Assembly: GCF_900112335.1 (NCBI RefSeq)
Contig: NZ_FOLG01000008.1
Coordinates: 1 to 64,000 of the forward strand
Direction: 5' to 3'
Origin: Tropicimonas isoalkanivorans
Lineage (GTDB): Bacteria; Pseudomonadota; Alphaproteobacteria; Rhodobacterales; Rhodobacteraceae
DNA length: 64,000 nucleotides
The notes under the pieces are model-generated. The model worked only from the letters and a program-made list of their open reading frames with translations. It was not told the DNA's origin and made no database searches. Positions within the stretch are counted from its first letter, which is position 1. Each line of letters starts with the position of its first letter. This document shows positions 54,510 to 63,240 of the stretch, piece after piece. The position numbers and the translations under genes were made by a program.

Positions 54510-55594
54510 GATGCGCGCGCCCCGTTTGCGTCGGCCAGCGCCACGAGATTTCCCGCCCGGTCGATCATCAGCACGTCGACCGCGATGCCCTTCCCCGCCG
54601 TCACCGCCGCCGCCCGGTCCCGCGCGGCCTCGGCGATGGCCATGGCGAGGGGCGGGCCGACGAGAGACAGGGCCTGGCTTGCTGTGTTGCAGGCGGCGAT
54701 GGCGGAACGGTCGGCGCCGAGGGTGGATGCGGTTTCGGCCAGCCGGTCGAAGTCCACCTGGCTGCGGGCCGAGTGCAGGTCCATCGCGCCTTGCGCGAGC
54801 TTGGTCAGCTTGCCGAACCCGCCGGCGACGGTGACACGCGGAACGGGGTGGCGGGCGAGGTATTTCAGCATGCCCCCGGCGAAGTCGCCCATGTCGAGCA
54901 TGGCATGATCCGGCAGGCCGAAGTGCTGCTGGGCGACCTTTTCGGAGGTCGCGCCGGTGGAGCCGACGACGTGGGGGAGGCCGGCGGCGCGCGCCACGTC
55001 GATGCCGCGATGGATGGAGGCGATCCAGGCGGCGCAGGAAAACGGGCGGACGATACCCGTGGTGCCGAGGATGGACAGCCCGCCGACGATGCCGAGGCGG
55101 GGGTTCCACGTCTGCTCCGCCAGCGCCGCGCCGCCGGGGACGGAGATTTCGACGTCGAAATCGGGCGGGACGCCCCGGGCATCGGCGAGATGGGTCAGCG
55201 CCTGGGTGATCATCTGGCGCGGCACCGGGTTGATTGCGGGCTCTCCGACCGGGACCGGCAGACCGGGCCGGGTGACGGTACCCACGCCCTCGCCGCCGCG
55301 CAGGACGATCCCCTGCCCGGCTGCGCCGTGCCGCAGCGTTGCGGTGATCCGGGCGCCGTGGGTGACGTCCGGGTCGTCGCCGGCATCCTTCACCACCACG
55401 GCCCGCGCCCAGCCTTCTCCGATGTCCCGCTCCGAGAGTGGGAAGGCCACGCGCTGCCCGCGCGGCAGGGTGATCTCCACCGGGTCGGCCCATTCCCCCG
55501 TGAGCAGCGCGCCGCAGGCCGCCGCCGCCGCCGCGGTGGCGCAGGCGCCGGTGGTGAATCCGGTCCGCAGGGGGCCCTCGGGGATACGCGTCAT
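54506..55594 (-). CDS. cbiD: Cobalt-precorrin-5B C1-methyltransferase CbiD
   Basis: A 362-residue methyltransferase. The opening RTGFTTGACATAAAAAA and the later VGGLSILGTTGIVRPFSCAA and GDFAGGMLKYLARH match CbiD, which replaces CobF in the anaerobic order. Start ATG at 55594. Divergent from cobA across 187 bp. Confidence 0.93.
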   Translation of the reverse strand: MTRIPEGPLRTGFTTGACATAAAAAACGALLTGEWADPVEITLPRGQRVAFPLSERDIGEGWARAVVVKDAGDDPDVTHGARITATLRHGAAGQGIVLRGGEGVGTVTRPGLPVPVGEPAINPVPRQMITQALTHLADARGVPPDFDVEISVPGGAALAEQTWNPRLGIVGGLSILGTTGIVRPFSCAAWIASIHRGIDVARAAGLPHVVGSTGATSEKVAQQHFGLPDHAMLDMGDFAGGMLKYLARHPVPRVTVAGGFGKLTKLAQGAMDLHSARSQVDFDRLAETASTLGADRSAIAACNTASQALSLVGPPLAMAIAEAARDRAAAVTAGKGIAVDVLMIDRAGNLVALADANGARAS

Positions 55595-55781
55595 GGCGGG
55601 GGTATAGCGCGGGAGGGGCCGACTGCGACAGGGCGAAGTGCGAGGCGGCGGCGGGCCGGACCGAAGCCATGCGTAGGACGCAAGATGTCGCAGGGGAGCC
55701 ATGCGCCGAAATCACCTCAGGGCAGAATACCGCGCCCCGACCGTCTCGCCATTGCCGCGCGGCGCGGATATGGTGCGCGCC

Positions 55782-56642
55782 ATGATCGACACGCCCCATA
55801 TCGCCCTGCCGCCGCATGACTGGCCCGCCTTTCCACCTGGCCTCGTCTGGCTGGTGGGTGCTGGCCCCGGAGAGCCGGGGCTGCTGACGCTGGAGGCGCT
55901 CCATGCGCTGCAGCAGGCCGACGTGATCGTGCATGACGCTCTGGTCAACACGCGCATACTGGACTGGCGGCGCCCGGGGACGCGGCTGGAATATGCCGGC
56001 AAGCGGGGCGGCAAGCCGTCGGCCAAGCAGCGGGACATCTCGCTCCGGCTGATCGAGCTGTCGCGTCAGGGCCAGCGCGTGCTGCGGCTGAAGGGGGGCG
56101 ATCCGTTCGTGTTCGGCCGTGGCGGCGAGGAGGCGCAGACGCTGGTCCGCGCCGGGGTGCCGTTCCGGGTGACGCCCGGCATCACCGCTGGAATCGGCGG
56201 GCTGGCCCATGCCGGCATCCCGGTGACGCATCGCGACGTCAACCACACCGTCACCTTTCTGACCGGCCACGACCAGACTGGCCTCACGCCGACCGAGATC
56301 AACTGGGAGGCACTGGCCAAGGGCAGCCCGGTGATCGTGATGTACATGGCGATCAAGCACCTGCCCCGCATCGCCGACGAGTTGATGGCCGCTGGCCGGA
56401 ACGCGGCCGAATCCGTCGCCATCGTTTCCAACGCCACGCTGCCGCAGATGCGCGTGCTGGAAACCACGCTCGGCGCGGCCGCCGTGGATGCGGAGCGGCA
56501 CGGAATGGAGGCGCCCGCAATCGTCTGCCTTGGGAGCGTGGTCGAGATGCGCAAGTCCATCGACTGGCTGGGCCAGCTGCGCGGCGAGCCGCCCCGGGAC
56601 CTCGATCCGCTCCAGCGCGGAGGCGCCGCCGAAGCGTCATGA
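55782..56642 (+). CDS. cobA: Uroporphyrinogen-III C-methyltransferase CobA
   Basis: A 286-residue SAM-dependent enzyme converting uroporphyrinogen III to precorrin-2, the branch point to cobalamin and sirohaem. VGAGPGEPGLLTLEAL near 25, VIVHDALVN near 48, and GGDPFVFGRGGEE near 105 are hallmarks. The start is taken as ATG 55782; an in-frame ATG at 55770 is equally possible since neither has a clear ribosome site. cobB follows with ATGA overlap. Confidence 0.92.
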   Translation: MIDTPHIALPPHDWPAFPPGLVWLVGAGPGEPGLLTLEALHALQQADVIVHDALVNTRILDWRRPGTRLEYAGKRGGKPSAKQRDISLRLIELSRQGQRVLRLKGGDPFVFGRGGEEAQTLVRAGVPFRVTPGITAGIGGLAHAGIPVTHRDVNHTVTFLTGHDQTGLTPTEINWEALAKGSPVIVMYMAIKHLPRIADELMAAGRNAAESVAIVSNATLPQMRVLETTLGAAAVDAERHGMEAPAIVCLGSVVEMRKSIDWLGQLRGEPPRDLDPLQRGGAAEAS

Positions 56643-57928
56643 GCGCGCGGGGCTTCGTGATCGCCGCCCCGAGTTCGGGGGCCGGCAAGACCACGGTGAC
56701 GCTCGGGCTCCTCAGGGCCCTGAAGCGGCGCGGCGTGGACGTGCGCGCGGCCAAGAGCGGACCGGATTACATCGACCCCGCGTTTCACGAAGCCGCTTGC
56801 GGCGCCCCCTCCGTCAACCTCGATGCCTGGGCCATGTCGCCGGACACGCTTCGGGCGCGGGCAGCGGCGCAAGGGGGCGCGTTGCTCGTGGTGGAGGCGG
56901 CGATGGGTGTGCTCGACGCGGGGCGCGACGGGCGCGGCTCGGCGGCGGACCTCGCGGCCGCGCTCGGCCTACCGCTTGTGCTGGTGCTCGACATCGCCAA
57001 GACCGGACAATCCGCGCTGCTGCCGGCCGTGGGGTTGCAGGCGCTGCATCCGGAATTGCCGCTGGCCGGGGTCATCCTGAACCGCGCGGGGACGGACGCG
57101 CACGGCGAAATGGCGGCCACCCCGCTGCGCGACGCCGATATTGCGGTCTTCGGCGCGCTGCGGCGCGAGGACGGCCTGCACCTGCCCGAGCGGCATCTGG
57201 GGCTGGTTCAGGCATCGGAGACGACGGAGCTGGAGTCCTTCCTGGAGGGGGCCGCTGACCGCGTCGACGCGGCGCTTGACCTCGTGGCGATCGTGGACGC
57301 GGCAGGCGCGCTTGCCGCCAGCACCGGCGACGCTGTCCGCTTGCCGCCGCCCGGCAACCGCGTCGCCGTGGCGCGGGATGCGGCCTTTGCGTTCACCTAC
57401 CCTCACCTGCTGAACGACTGGCACGCGCAAGGGGCGCAGGTGGTGCCGTTCTCGCCGCTGGACAACAAGGGGCCGGACCCGTTCGCCGACGCGGTGTTTC
57501 TGCCGGGGGGATACCCGGAGCTTCACGCAGGGCGGCTGGCGGCGGCGTCCAAATTCCTGACGCTGACGCGGCGGGCGGCCGATCGGGGGGCGCGGGTCTA
57601 TGGCGAGTGCGGCGGCTTCATGGTCCTGGGAGAGGCGTTGATCGACGCGCAGGGGGAGCGGCACGGGATGCTGGGCCTGCTGCCACTGACGACATCCTTC
57701 GCCGAACGGCGGCTGTCGCTCGGCTACCGTCGGCTGGCGCCGCTGCCCGGAGCGCCGTGGGACGGACCGGTGATGGGGCACGAGTTCCACTATGCGACAA
57801 TCGTGGAGGAAGGCCCCGCGGAGCGCCTGTTTCGCGCGACGGACGCCAAGGGCACGACGCTGCCGGAGATGGGGCTGCAGGCCGGGCGGGTCTGCGGAAG
57901 CTTTGCCCATGTGATCGGGCCGGGGTGA
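56639..57928 (+). CDS. cobB: Cobyrinic acid a,c-diamide synthase CobB
   Basis: A 429-residue amidotransferase that amidates the a and c side chains (on hydrogenobyrinic or cobyrinic acid) with ATP and glutamine. The ATP motif is APSSGAGKTTVTLGLL near 9-24; the amidotransferase nucleophile lies in YGECGGFMVLGE near 323. The start overlaps cobA (ATGA). Confidence 0.94.
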   Translation: MSARGFVIAAPSSGAGKTTVTLGLLRALKRRGVDVRAAKSGPDYIDPAFHEAACGAPSVNLDAWAMSPDTLRARAAAQGGALLVVEAAMGVLDAGRDGRGSAADLAAALGLPLVLVLDIAKTGQSALLPAVGLQALHPELPLAGVILNRAGTDAHGEMAATPLRDADIAVFGALRREDGLHLPERHLGLVQASETTELESFLEGAADRVDAALDLVAIVDAAGALAASTGDAVRLPPPGNRVAVARDAAFAFTYPHLLNDWHAQGAQVVPFSPLDNKGPDPFADAVFLPGGYPELHAGRLAAASKFLTLTRRAADRGARVYGECGGFMVLGEALIDAQGERHGMLGLLPLTTSFAERRLSLGYRRLAPLPGAPWDGPVMGHEFHYATIVEEGPAERLFRATDAKGTTLPEMGLQAGRVCGSFAHVIGPG

Positions 57929-57935
57929 CCGGCGC

Positions 57936-58040
57936 CGGAGGGCGCCCGCCCGTCGTCAGGGCATCTGGCGATGCCCCTCCTCCCGTTGGGCCAAGCCGCA
58001 CGCCTGCGGCGCGCGGCTGCGATTTTTCGGCCGAAAAATC
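57936..58040. repeat. Intergenic repeat, copy 2: two-hairpin unit
   Basis: Shares GCCCGTCG, a GCATC/GATGC hairpin (here 7 bp, GGGCATC with GATGCCC), CTCCCGTTGGG and a GC-rich second hairpin with 38024-38141. A third hairpin, GATTTTTCGGCCGAAAAATC, follows at 58021-58040 and is a perfect palindrome. It lies between convergent cobB and cobM, so it may also act as a terminator. Confidence 0.7.
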
Positions 58041-58052
58041 GTGGTCCCGGCG

Positions 58053-58817
58053 TCAGGCCCGGCGTTTGGGCCGCAGGATGTGGGGCTGGGCAGCGTCGTA
58101 GAGCGCGGAATCGGGAAACTCGTGATTTTCGAAGACCCGGCCCACGAAAACGAGCGCTGTCCGGGTGAGCTTGGCGGCGCGGACCTTCTCCCGGATGTCG
58201 CCGATCGTGCCCCGCACGAAGGTCTGGTCCGGCCAGCCGACGCGGTAGGCCACCACGACCGGGCAATCCGCCCCGTAGAGCGGCGCGAGCTGGCGTTCGA
58301 TCTCCAGCAGGTTGCGGACCGACAGGTGAATGGCCAGCGTCGCGCGGGAGGCGCCGAGGGTGGCGAGGTCCTCCCCCTCCGGCATGGAGGAGGATTTCAT
58401 CGCCGTCCGTGTCAGGATCACGGTCTGGGCCACCTCCGGGATCGTCAGCTCCTGCCCCATGGCGGCGGCGGCGGCGGCATAGGCGGGCACGCCGGGCGTG
58501 ATGTCGAAGGGAATGCCGAGCGCGCGCAGGCGGCGGACCTGTTCGGCGATGGCGCCGTAGAGCGAGGGGTCGCCGGAGTGGACCCGCGCCACGTCCTGCC
58601 CTTTCGCGTGGGCGGCCTCCATCTCGGCCACGATCTCGTCGAGCGCGAGGGGGGCCGTGTCGATCACGCGCGCGCCCTCGGGGGCACAGGCCACCACCGC
58701 CTCCGGCACGAGCGAGCCCGCGTAGAGGCAGACCGGGCAGGAAGCGATCAGCCTTTGTCCCTTTACCGTGATGAGGTCCGGGTCGCCGGGGCCGGCGCCG
58801 ATGAAATGGACGGTCAT
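58053..58817 (-). CDS. cobM: Precorrin-4 C11-methyltransferase CobM
   Basis: A 254-residue SAM-dependent methyltransferase. FIGAGPGDPDLITVKG near 5-20 and RVHSGDPSLYGAIAEQ near 78 are family motifs, followed by the late RVGWPDQTFVRGTI. The start overlaps the cobJ end (ATGA). The 5' end of its operon is outside the window. Confidence 0.95.
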   Translation of the reverse strand: MTVHFIGAGPGDPDLITVKGQRLIASCPVCLYAGSLVPEAVVACAPEGARVIDTAPLALDEIVAEMEAAHAKGQDVARVHSGDPSLYGAIAEQVRRLRALGIPFDITPGVPAYAAAAAAMGQELTIPEVAQTVILTRTAMKSSSMPEGEDLATLGASRATLAIHLSVRNLLEIERQLAPLYGADCPVVVAYRVGWPDQTFVRGTIGDIREKVRAAKLTRTALVFVGRVFENHEFPDSALYDAAQPHILRPKRRA

Positions 58818-60622
58818 GCGCTTTCTCCATCGATGCGTTTGGCGTAGCCGCGCGGGGTGTAGATCCAGGTGCCTCCCGCGCCGGCGGCGATGTCGCCGCT
58901 TTGGATGCGCCGCGAGGCCGAGGCGCCGACGAGGACGATGGTCATCATGTCCACCTCGTCGACGTCCAGGTCGGCCAGGCGCCGCAGCGTCAGGTCTTCG
59001 TCCGGGCGGCCGAGGCTGCGGGCCAGCAGGACCGGCGTGTCATCCGGGCGGTGGGCGAGCAGGATGTCCCGCGCCTGGGCCAGCAGCGTGCGGCGGCGGC
59101 GGGAGACGGGGTTGTAGAAGGCGATGACGAAGTCGCCCCGTGCGGCGGCATCGAGGCGTTGGAGGATGGTGTCGCGCGGGGTCAGCAGGTCCGAGAGCGA
59201 AATCGCGCAGAAGTCGTGCCCCAGAAGCGCGCCGGCACGGGCCGAGGCGGCCTGCAGCGCGGAGATGCCGGGCGCGTGTGTCACCGCGACCCGCTTCGCC
59301 GCGGCCGTGACGCCGCCTGCGTCTTCGGGGCGGTCCAGCAGTTCCATGACCAGCGCGCCCATGGCGTAGATTCCGCCGTCACCGGAGCAGATCAGCGCCA
59401 CGCGGCGCCCCTCGCCGGCGGCTTCGAGCGCGTAGCGGCAGCGGGCCTCCTCCTCGCCCAGGGCGAAATCGCGGCGCATACGGCCGCGGGCTTCCGGGCC
59501 GAGCAGGTCGATGTAGAAGCCGTAGCCCACCAGTTCGTCGGCCTCCGCGATGAGGCGGGTGGCCTCGGGCGTGCGCCAGTCGGCCTGTCCGGGGCCGATG
59601 CCGACCACGGCGAGGTGGCCGCGCGGTTGGCCCTCCGCGCCGCCCGGCGTGATGCGGGCCACGGCGCAGGTGGCGTTGGCGGTCTTGGTCTTGGCAAGCT
59701 CCAGTGAGCCGCCTGGGCCAGCGGCGGCGAGCGCGGCCCCTTCGGCGACGCCGTGACAGCCGACTTCGGCGAAGACCACCTCCGATGGATTGGCCAGGCG
59801 CGGGGCTTCCTCCTCCAGGCGGGCGGGTGTGTGGAAGCGCGCGGGCACGCCGAGGTGAGCGGCGAGCGCGTGGATCGCGGCTTCGTCGGCCTTGAGGTCG
59901 ATGGAGTGGACGGCGGCGATCTCGCCCGCCGCGATGCCGGCCTCCGCGAGGGCCTTGCCGACGAGGGCGATCATCTCGTCGGGGTCGCAGCCACGGGCGC
60001 AGCCGACGCCGAGAGCGAAGCTGCGGCGGCGGTAGATGAGGGGCGCGGCGCCGGCGACGCTGAGCACCACCGGCGCCTCCGGGTCGGCGGGCAGGACGTC
60101 CACCGCGCCCTGCTGGGCCAGCGGGGCGAGCCAGGGCGCATCGCCGGAAAGCTGGCCGCGCGCACCGGCGAGCAGGGCGGCCATGACCGGCTTGGCGTCC
60201 TCCGGGTTTTCCAGCCGCCAGCCGTCGGGCGGCTCGTCGAGGGCGACGCCGAGGGCGACATCGCCGGCCGTCGTGACGGCGGCGGCAGTGCCGAGCGCCT
60301 GAGCGATGCGCCGCGCCAGCGCGTTCGCGCCGCGGTGGCCGCCGAGCAGCGGCACCACCGCGGAGCCATCGGGCGCCACGGCCAGCACGGGCGGCTCGGC
60401 CGTCTTGTCGCCGAGGAGCGGCGCGAGGCAGCGGATCAGGATACCGGCGGCCGCGATGCCCACCACGGGCCGTCCGGCGGAAAAGAGGGCGCGCAGGTGG
60501 CTGCCCACGTCGTCGAAATCCCTGCCCTTGAGGTCAGCCCGCCCGCCGATCGCGGTGGCGATGCGTTCGGCCAGCTCGCCATGGGGCAGCAGCGACACCA
60601 CAACGGGCGCGGCGTCAGACAT
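58814..60622 (-). CDS. CbiG-CobJ fusion: cobalt-precorrin-5A hydrolase plus precorrin-3B C17-methyltransferase
   Basis: A 602-residue two-enzyme protein. The N-terminal half (about 1-325) is CbiG: LLGGHRGANALARRIAQALG near 88, then GVGCARGCDPDEMIALV near 200 (the CobE-like part). The C-terminal half (about 332-602) is CobJ, with AVVGIGPGQADWRTPEA and GDGGIYAMGALVMELLD. CbiG opens the ring lactone; CobJ contracts the ring. Fusions of this pair occur in Rhodobacterales. The ATG at 60622 overlaps cobI by 8 nt. Confidence 0.92.
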   Translation of the reverse strand: MSDAAPVVVSLLPHGELAERIATAIGGRADLKGRDFDDVGSHLRALFSAGRPVVGIAAAGILIRCLAPLLGDKTAEPPVLAVAPDGSAVVPLLGGHRGANALARRIAQALGTAAAVTTAGDVALGVALDEPPDGWRLENPEDAKPVMAALLAGARGQLSGDAPWLAPLAQQGAVDVLPADPEAPVVLSVAGAAPLIYRRRSFALGVGCARGCDPDEMIALVGKALAEAGIAAGEIAAVHSIDLKADEAAIHALAAHLGVPARFHTPARLEEEAPRLANPSEVVFAEVGCHGVAEGAALAAAGPGGSLELAKTKTANATCAVARITPGGAEGQPRGHLAVVGIGPGQADWRTPEATRLIAEADELVGYGFYIDLLGPEARGRMRRDFALGEEEARCRYALEAAGEGRRVALICSGDGGIYAMGALVMELLDRPEDAGGVTAAAKRVAVTHAPGISALQAASARAGALLGHDFCAISLSDLLTPRDTILQRLDAAARGDFVIAFYNPVSRRRRTLLAQARDILLAHRPDDTPVLLARSLGRPDEDLTLRRLADLDVDEVDMMTIVLVGASASRRIQSGDIAAGAGGTWIYTPRGYAKRIDGESA

Positions 60623-61313
60623 GTGCGTCCCTCCCCGGCACGACGACCATCGAGAAATACGGGGCCGTCTCCGGCGCCTCCGCCAGCGGGCAGGCCATCT
60701 GCTCCGGCAGGGAGGCGTGGGAAACGAAAACGGCCCGGTCCGCGAGGCCCAAGCCCTCAAGCAGGCTGCGCACCTTGGCGAATTGGCGGCCGAGTTTCAT
60801 GATCGCGACGGCGTTGGACTTGCGCACCTGCGCCTCCAGCTCGGGGGCGGGCAGCGTGGCGGGAAGCACCGTCAGCACCTCGTCGCGGGCGATGAGCGGC
60901 AGGCCGGCGGCGGCGGTCACTGCGCCGAGGGAGGAGACGCCGGGGACGACTTCGGTGGGGAAGCGGTCGGCGAGGCGCGAAAAGAGGTACATGAAGGAGC
61001 CGTAGAAGAACGGGTCGCCCTCGCAGAGCACGATGACGTCCTGCCCGGTTTCCAGCACGGAGGCGATGTCTTCGGCGGCGGCGTCGTAGACCTCCTGCGC
61101 GGGAAAACGTTCGGAGCGCATGGGTATGACGATGGGGATCTCGCGCACGCCCTCGGGGATGTAGCCGGCCACGATGGACCGGGCGAAGCTCTCGCCGCTG
61201 TCGGGCGCGGGATAGGCGATGACCTTCGCCTGCGAGATCAGCCTGTGCGCCTTCAGCGTCAGTAGCTCGGGGTCGCCCGGGCCGAGGCCCAGGCCATAGA
61301 GGGTTCCGCTCAT
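60615..61313 (-). CDS. cobI: Precorrin-2 C20-methyltransferase CobI
   Basis: A 232-residue SAM-dependent enzyme methylating C20. LYGLGLGPGDPELLTLKAHR near 5-24 and LCEGDPFFYGSFMYLF near 97 are the expected signatures. The ATG at 61313 overlaps the cobL stop (ATGA). Confidence 0.95.
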   Translation of the reverse strand: MSGTLYGLGLGPGDPELLTLKAHRLISQAKVIAYPAPDSGESFARSIVAGYIPEGVREIPIVIPMRSERFPAQEVYDAAAEDIASVLETGQDVIVLCEGDPFFYGSFMYLFSRLADRFPTEVVPGVSSLGAVTAAAGLPLIARDEVLTVLPATLPAPELEAQVRKSNAVAIMKLGRQFAKVRSLLEGLGLADRAVFVSHASLPEQMACPLAEAPETAPYFSMVVVPGRDAHV

Positions 61314-62503
61314 TTCGTGAGACTCCATTGGGTGACGGGCATGAGCGGCTTGAAGCCGCGCAATCTGCCCACGGGTTCGGCGCGAGAGACCGAGACCCGG
61401 ATGAGGGTGCCGCCGTGGGCGGAGTGCAACCGGCCCAGCAGGGCCTCGCTTTCCAGCGTCACGGCATTGGCGACGAGGCGGCCGTGGGGCGGCAGCGCGT
61501 CGAGCGCGCGCGTCGCCACCTGATCGGACAGACCGCCGCCGATGAAGATCGCATCGGGCTGGGGCAGCCCGTCCAATGCGTCGGGCGCCCGCCCGTCGCG
61601 CAGGTCGAGCCGAGGCGCGCCGAGGCAGGTGGCGTTGGCGGCGGCGAGGGCCAGACGTTCGCGGGAGGACTCCACGCCGATGGCCCGCATGTCCCGGTCC
61701 GCGCGCATCCATTCGATTGCCACGGAGCCGCAGCCCGTGCCGATGTCCCACAGCAGTTGGCCGCGCCGGGGGGCCAGGGCGGCGAGGGTCAGCACGCGAA
61801 GCTCGCGTTTCGTGAGCTGGCCGTCGTGCTCGAAGGCGTCGTCGGGCAGGCCCGTCCGGGGCAGGATCGCCGCGCCCGGGTCGCCGAGGCAGTCGACGGC
61901 GAGGACGTGGAGATCCGGCGCGGTGGCGGACCAGTCTGCCGCCGTGCCCTCGATCCGGGTTTCGCTCGCGCCGCCCATGTTGGCCAGGACCGTCAGGCGG
62001 CTCGCGCCCATGCCGCGCGCCGCGAGCAGGGCTGCGACCTCCTTGGGCGAGGTTCCGTCGCGGGTCAGCAGCAGCAGGCGAACGCCGGGCGCAAGGAAGG
62101 GGATCGCCTGTTCGGCGGGGCGGCCGTGGATGGTGAGGGTTTCCGTGTCGGCCAGACTCCATTTCATCCGCGCGGCGGCAAGCTGGAAGGCGGAGAGATG
62201 CGGGTAATAGGCGACCTCTTCGGGGGCGAAATGGCGCAGGAAGAGCGCGCCGGCGGAGTACCACAGGGGATCGCCCGTCACGAGCACCGCCACCCGCCTG
62301 CCCCGCCAGCCGACAAGCTCCTCCGCCAGGTCGCGAAAGGGCGAGGGCCAGAGGCGTTTTTCAGCCGGCAGGTCGGGCAGATGGTCGGCAAGGCGCGGGC
62401 CGGTGACGATGAGTTCCGCGGCATGCAGACGCGCACGGGCGGCGGGCGAGAGGCCGTTCCAACCGTCCTCGCCCATGCCGATGACGTCGAGCCAGGCGGT
62501 CAC
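61310..62503 (-). CDS. cobL: Precorrin-6B C5,15-methyltransferase (decarboxylating) CobL
   Basis: A 397-residue fused CbiE-CbiT enzyme. The CbiE half (1-200) has VIGMGEDGWNGLSPAAR near the start; the CbiT half (about 215-397) has WDIGTGCGSVAIEWMRAD, the SAM-binding motif. It methylates C5 and C15 and decarboxylates. GTG start at 62503 overlaps the cobH stop (GTGA). Confidence 0.94.
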   Translation of the reverse strand: MTAWLDVIGMGEDGWNGLSPAARARLHAAELIVTGPRLADHLPDLPAEKRLWPSPFRDLAEELVGWRGRRVAVLVTGDPLWYSAGALFLRHFAPEEVAYYPHLSAFQLAAARMKWSLADTETLTIHGRPAEQAIPFLAPGVRLLLLTRDGTSPKEVAALLAARGMGASRLTVLANMGGASETRIEGTAADWSATAPDLHVLAVDCLGDPGAAILPRTGLPDDAFEHDGQLTKRELRVLTLAALAPRRGQLLWDIGTGCGSVAIEWMRADRDMRAIGVESSRERLALAAANATCLGAPRLDLRDGRAPDALDGLPQPDAIFIGGGLSDQVATRALDALPPHGRLVANAVTLESEALLGRLHSAHGGTLIRVSVSRAEPVGRLRGFKPLMPVTQWSLTK

Positions 62504-63240
62504 GTGCCGTCCCCCCGGAGGCCGAGGGTGAGCGCGTTGACCGCGGCCGCCGCCATGGCCGAGCCGCCGCGCCGGCCCAGCAGGGTGACGAAAGGGACGC
62601 CGTGCGGGCGCTCCGCCAGAGCCTGCTTGCTCTCTGCCGCGCCGACAAAGCCGACCGGGAAGCCGAGGATCAACGCCGGGCGGGGCCAGCCTTGCTCAAG
62701 CCCTTCCAGCAAATGGAAAAGCGCGGTGGGGGCGTTGCCGATGGCGACGATGCTGCCCGCGAGGCGCTCCCGCCAAAGCTCCGTCGCGGCGGCGGAGCGG
62801 GTGGTGCCGCGGCGTTTCGCCAGGTCCGGCACGGCTGGGTCGTTGAGGGTGACGATGGGTGTGGCGCCGCCGGGAAGGGCGCGGGCGATGATGCCACGCG
62901 CGACCATTTCGCTGTCGCAGAAGATGGGTAGGATTCGGAGATCCTGATTGGTTGAGTGTTTGGGATCGCTCAGGTCAGCCGCACCGCCCGGCGCCCGGGC
63001 CGGGTAGCCCCCGCCCTTCGTTTCACTGCCCAAGCGTGCCAACGCCGCCTGCCCCGCCTCCACCGCGCCCTCGGAGACCCGCAGGTCGGTGGCGATGTCC
63101 ACCATCCCGCAGGCATGGATCAGCCGGATCGCCATCGGCCGCGCGGCCTCCGGCAGGGCCGACAGGTCGGCCTCCGCCGCGATGGTGGCAAAGCTCTGCC
63201 GGTAAATCGCCGCCGGGTCGCGTTCGTAGTCCAGCGTCAT
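62500..63240 (-). CDS. cobH: Precorrin-8X methylmutase CobH, with an insertion
   Basis: A 246-residue enzyme moving the C11 methyl to C12. Catalytic His42 is in IHACGMVDIA. The normal continuation to the FCDSEMVARG motif is interrupted by about 33 residues (roughly 70-102, KGGGYPARAPGGAADLSDP onward), making it longer than the usual 205-215 residues. The rest, GNAPTALFHLLEGL and GFPVGFVGAAESK, is intact. The start overlaps the cbiX stop (ATGA). Confidence 0.93.
   Translation of the reverse strand: MTLDYERDPAAIYRQSFATIAAEADLSALPEAARPMAIRLIHACGMVDIATDLRVSEGAVEAGQAALARLGSETKGGGYPARAPGGAADLSDPKHSTNQDLRILPIFCDSEMVARGIIARALPGGATPIVTLNDPAVPDLAKRRGTTRSAAATELWRERLAGSIVAIGNAPTALFHLLEGLEQGWPRPALILGFPVGFVGAAESKQALAERPHGVPFVTLLGRRGGSAMAAAAVNALTLGLRGDGT
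62935..63033. repeat. In-frame insertion within cobH
   Basis: About 99 nt (33 codons) with a short GC palindrome (GCCCGGCGCCCGGGC-like) at the right end and an AT-richer left part. The boundaries are set by comparing with the family's usual GQAALA-to-FCDSEMV distance, so they are approximate. Confidence 0.65.
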
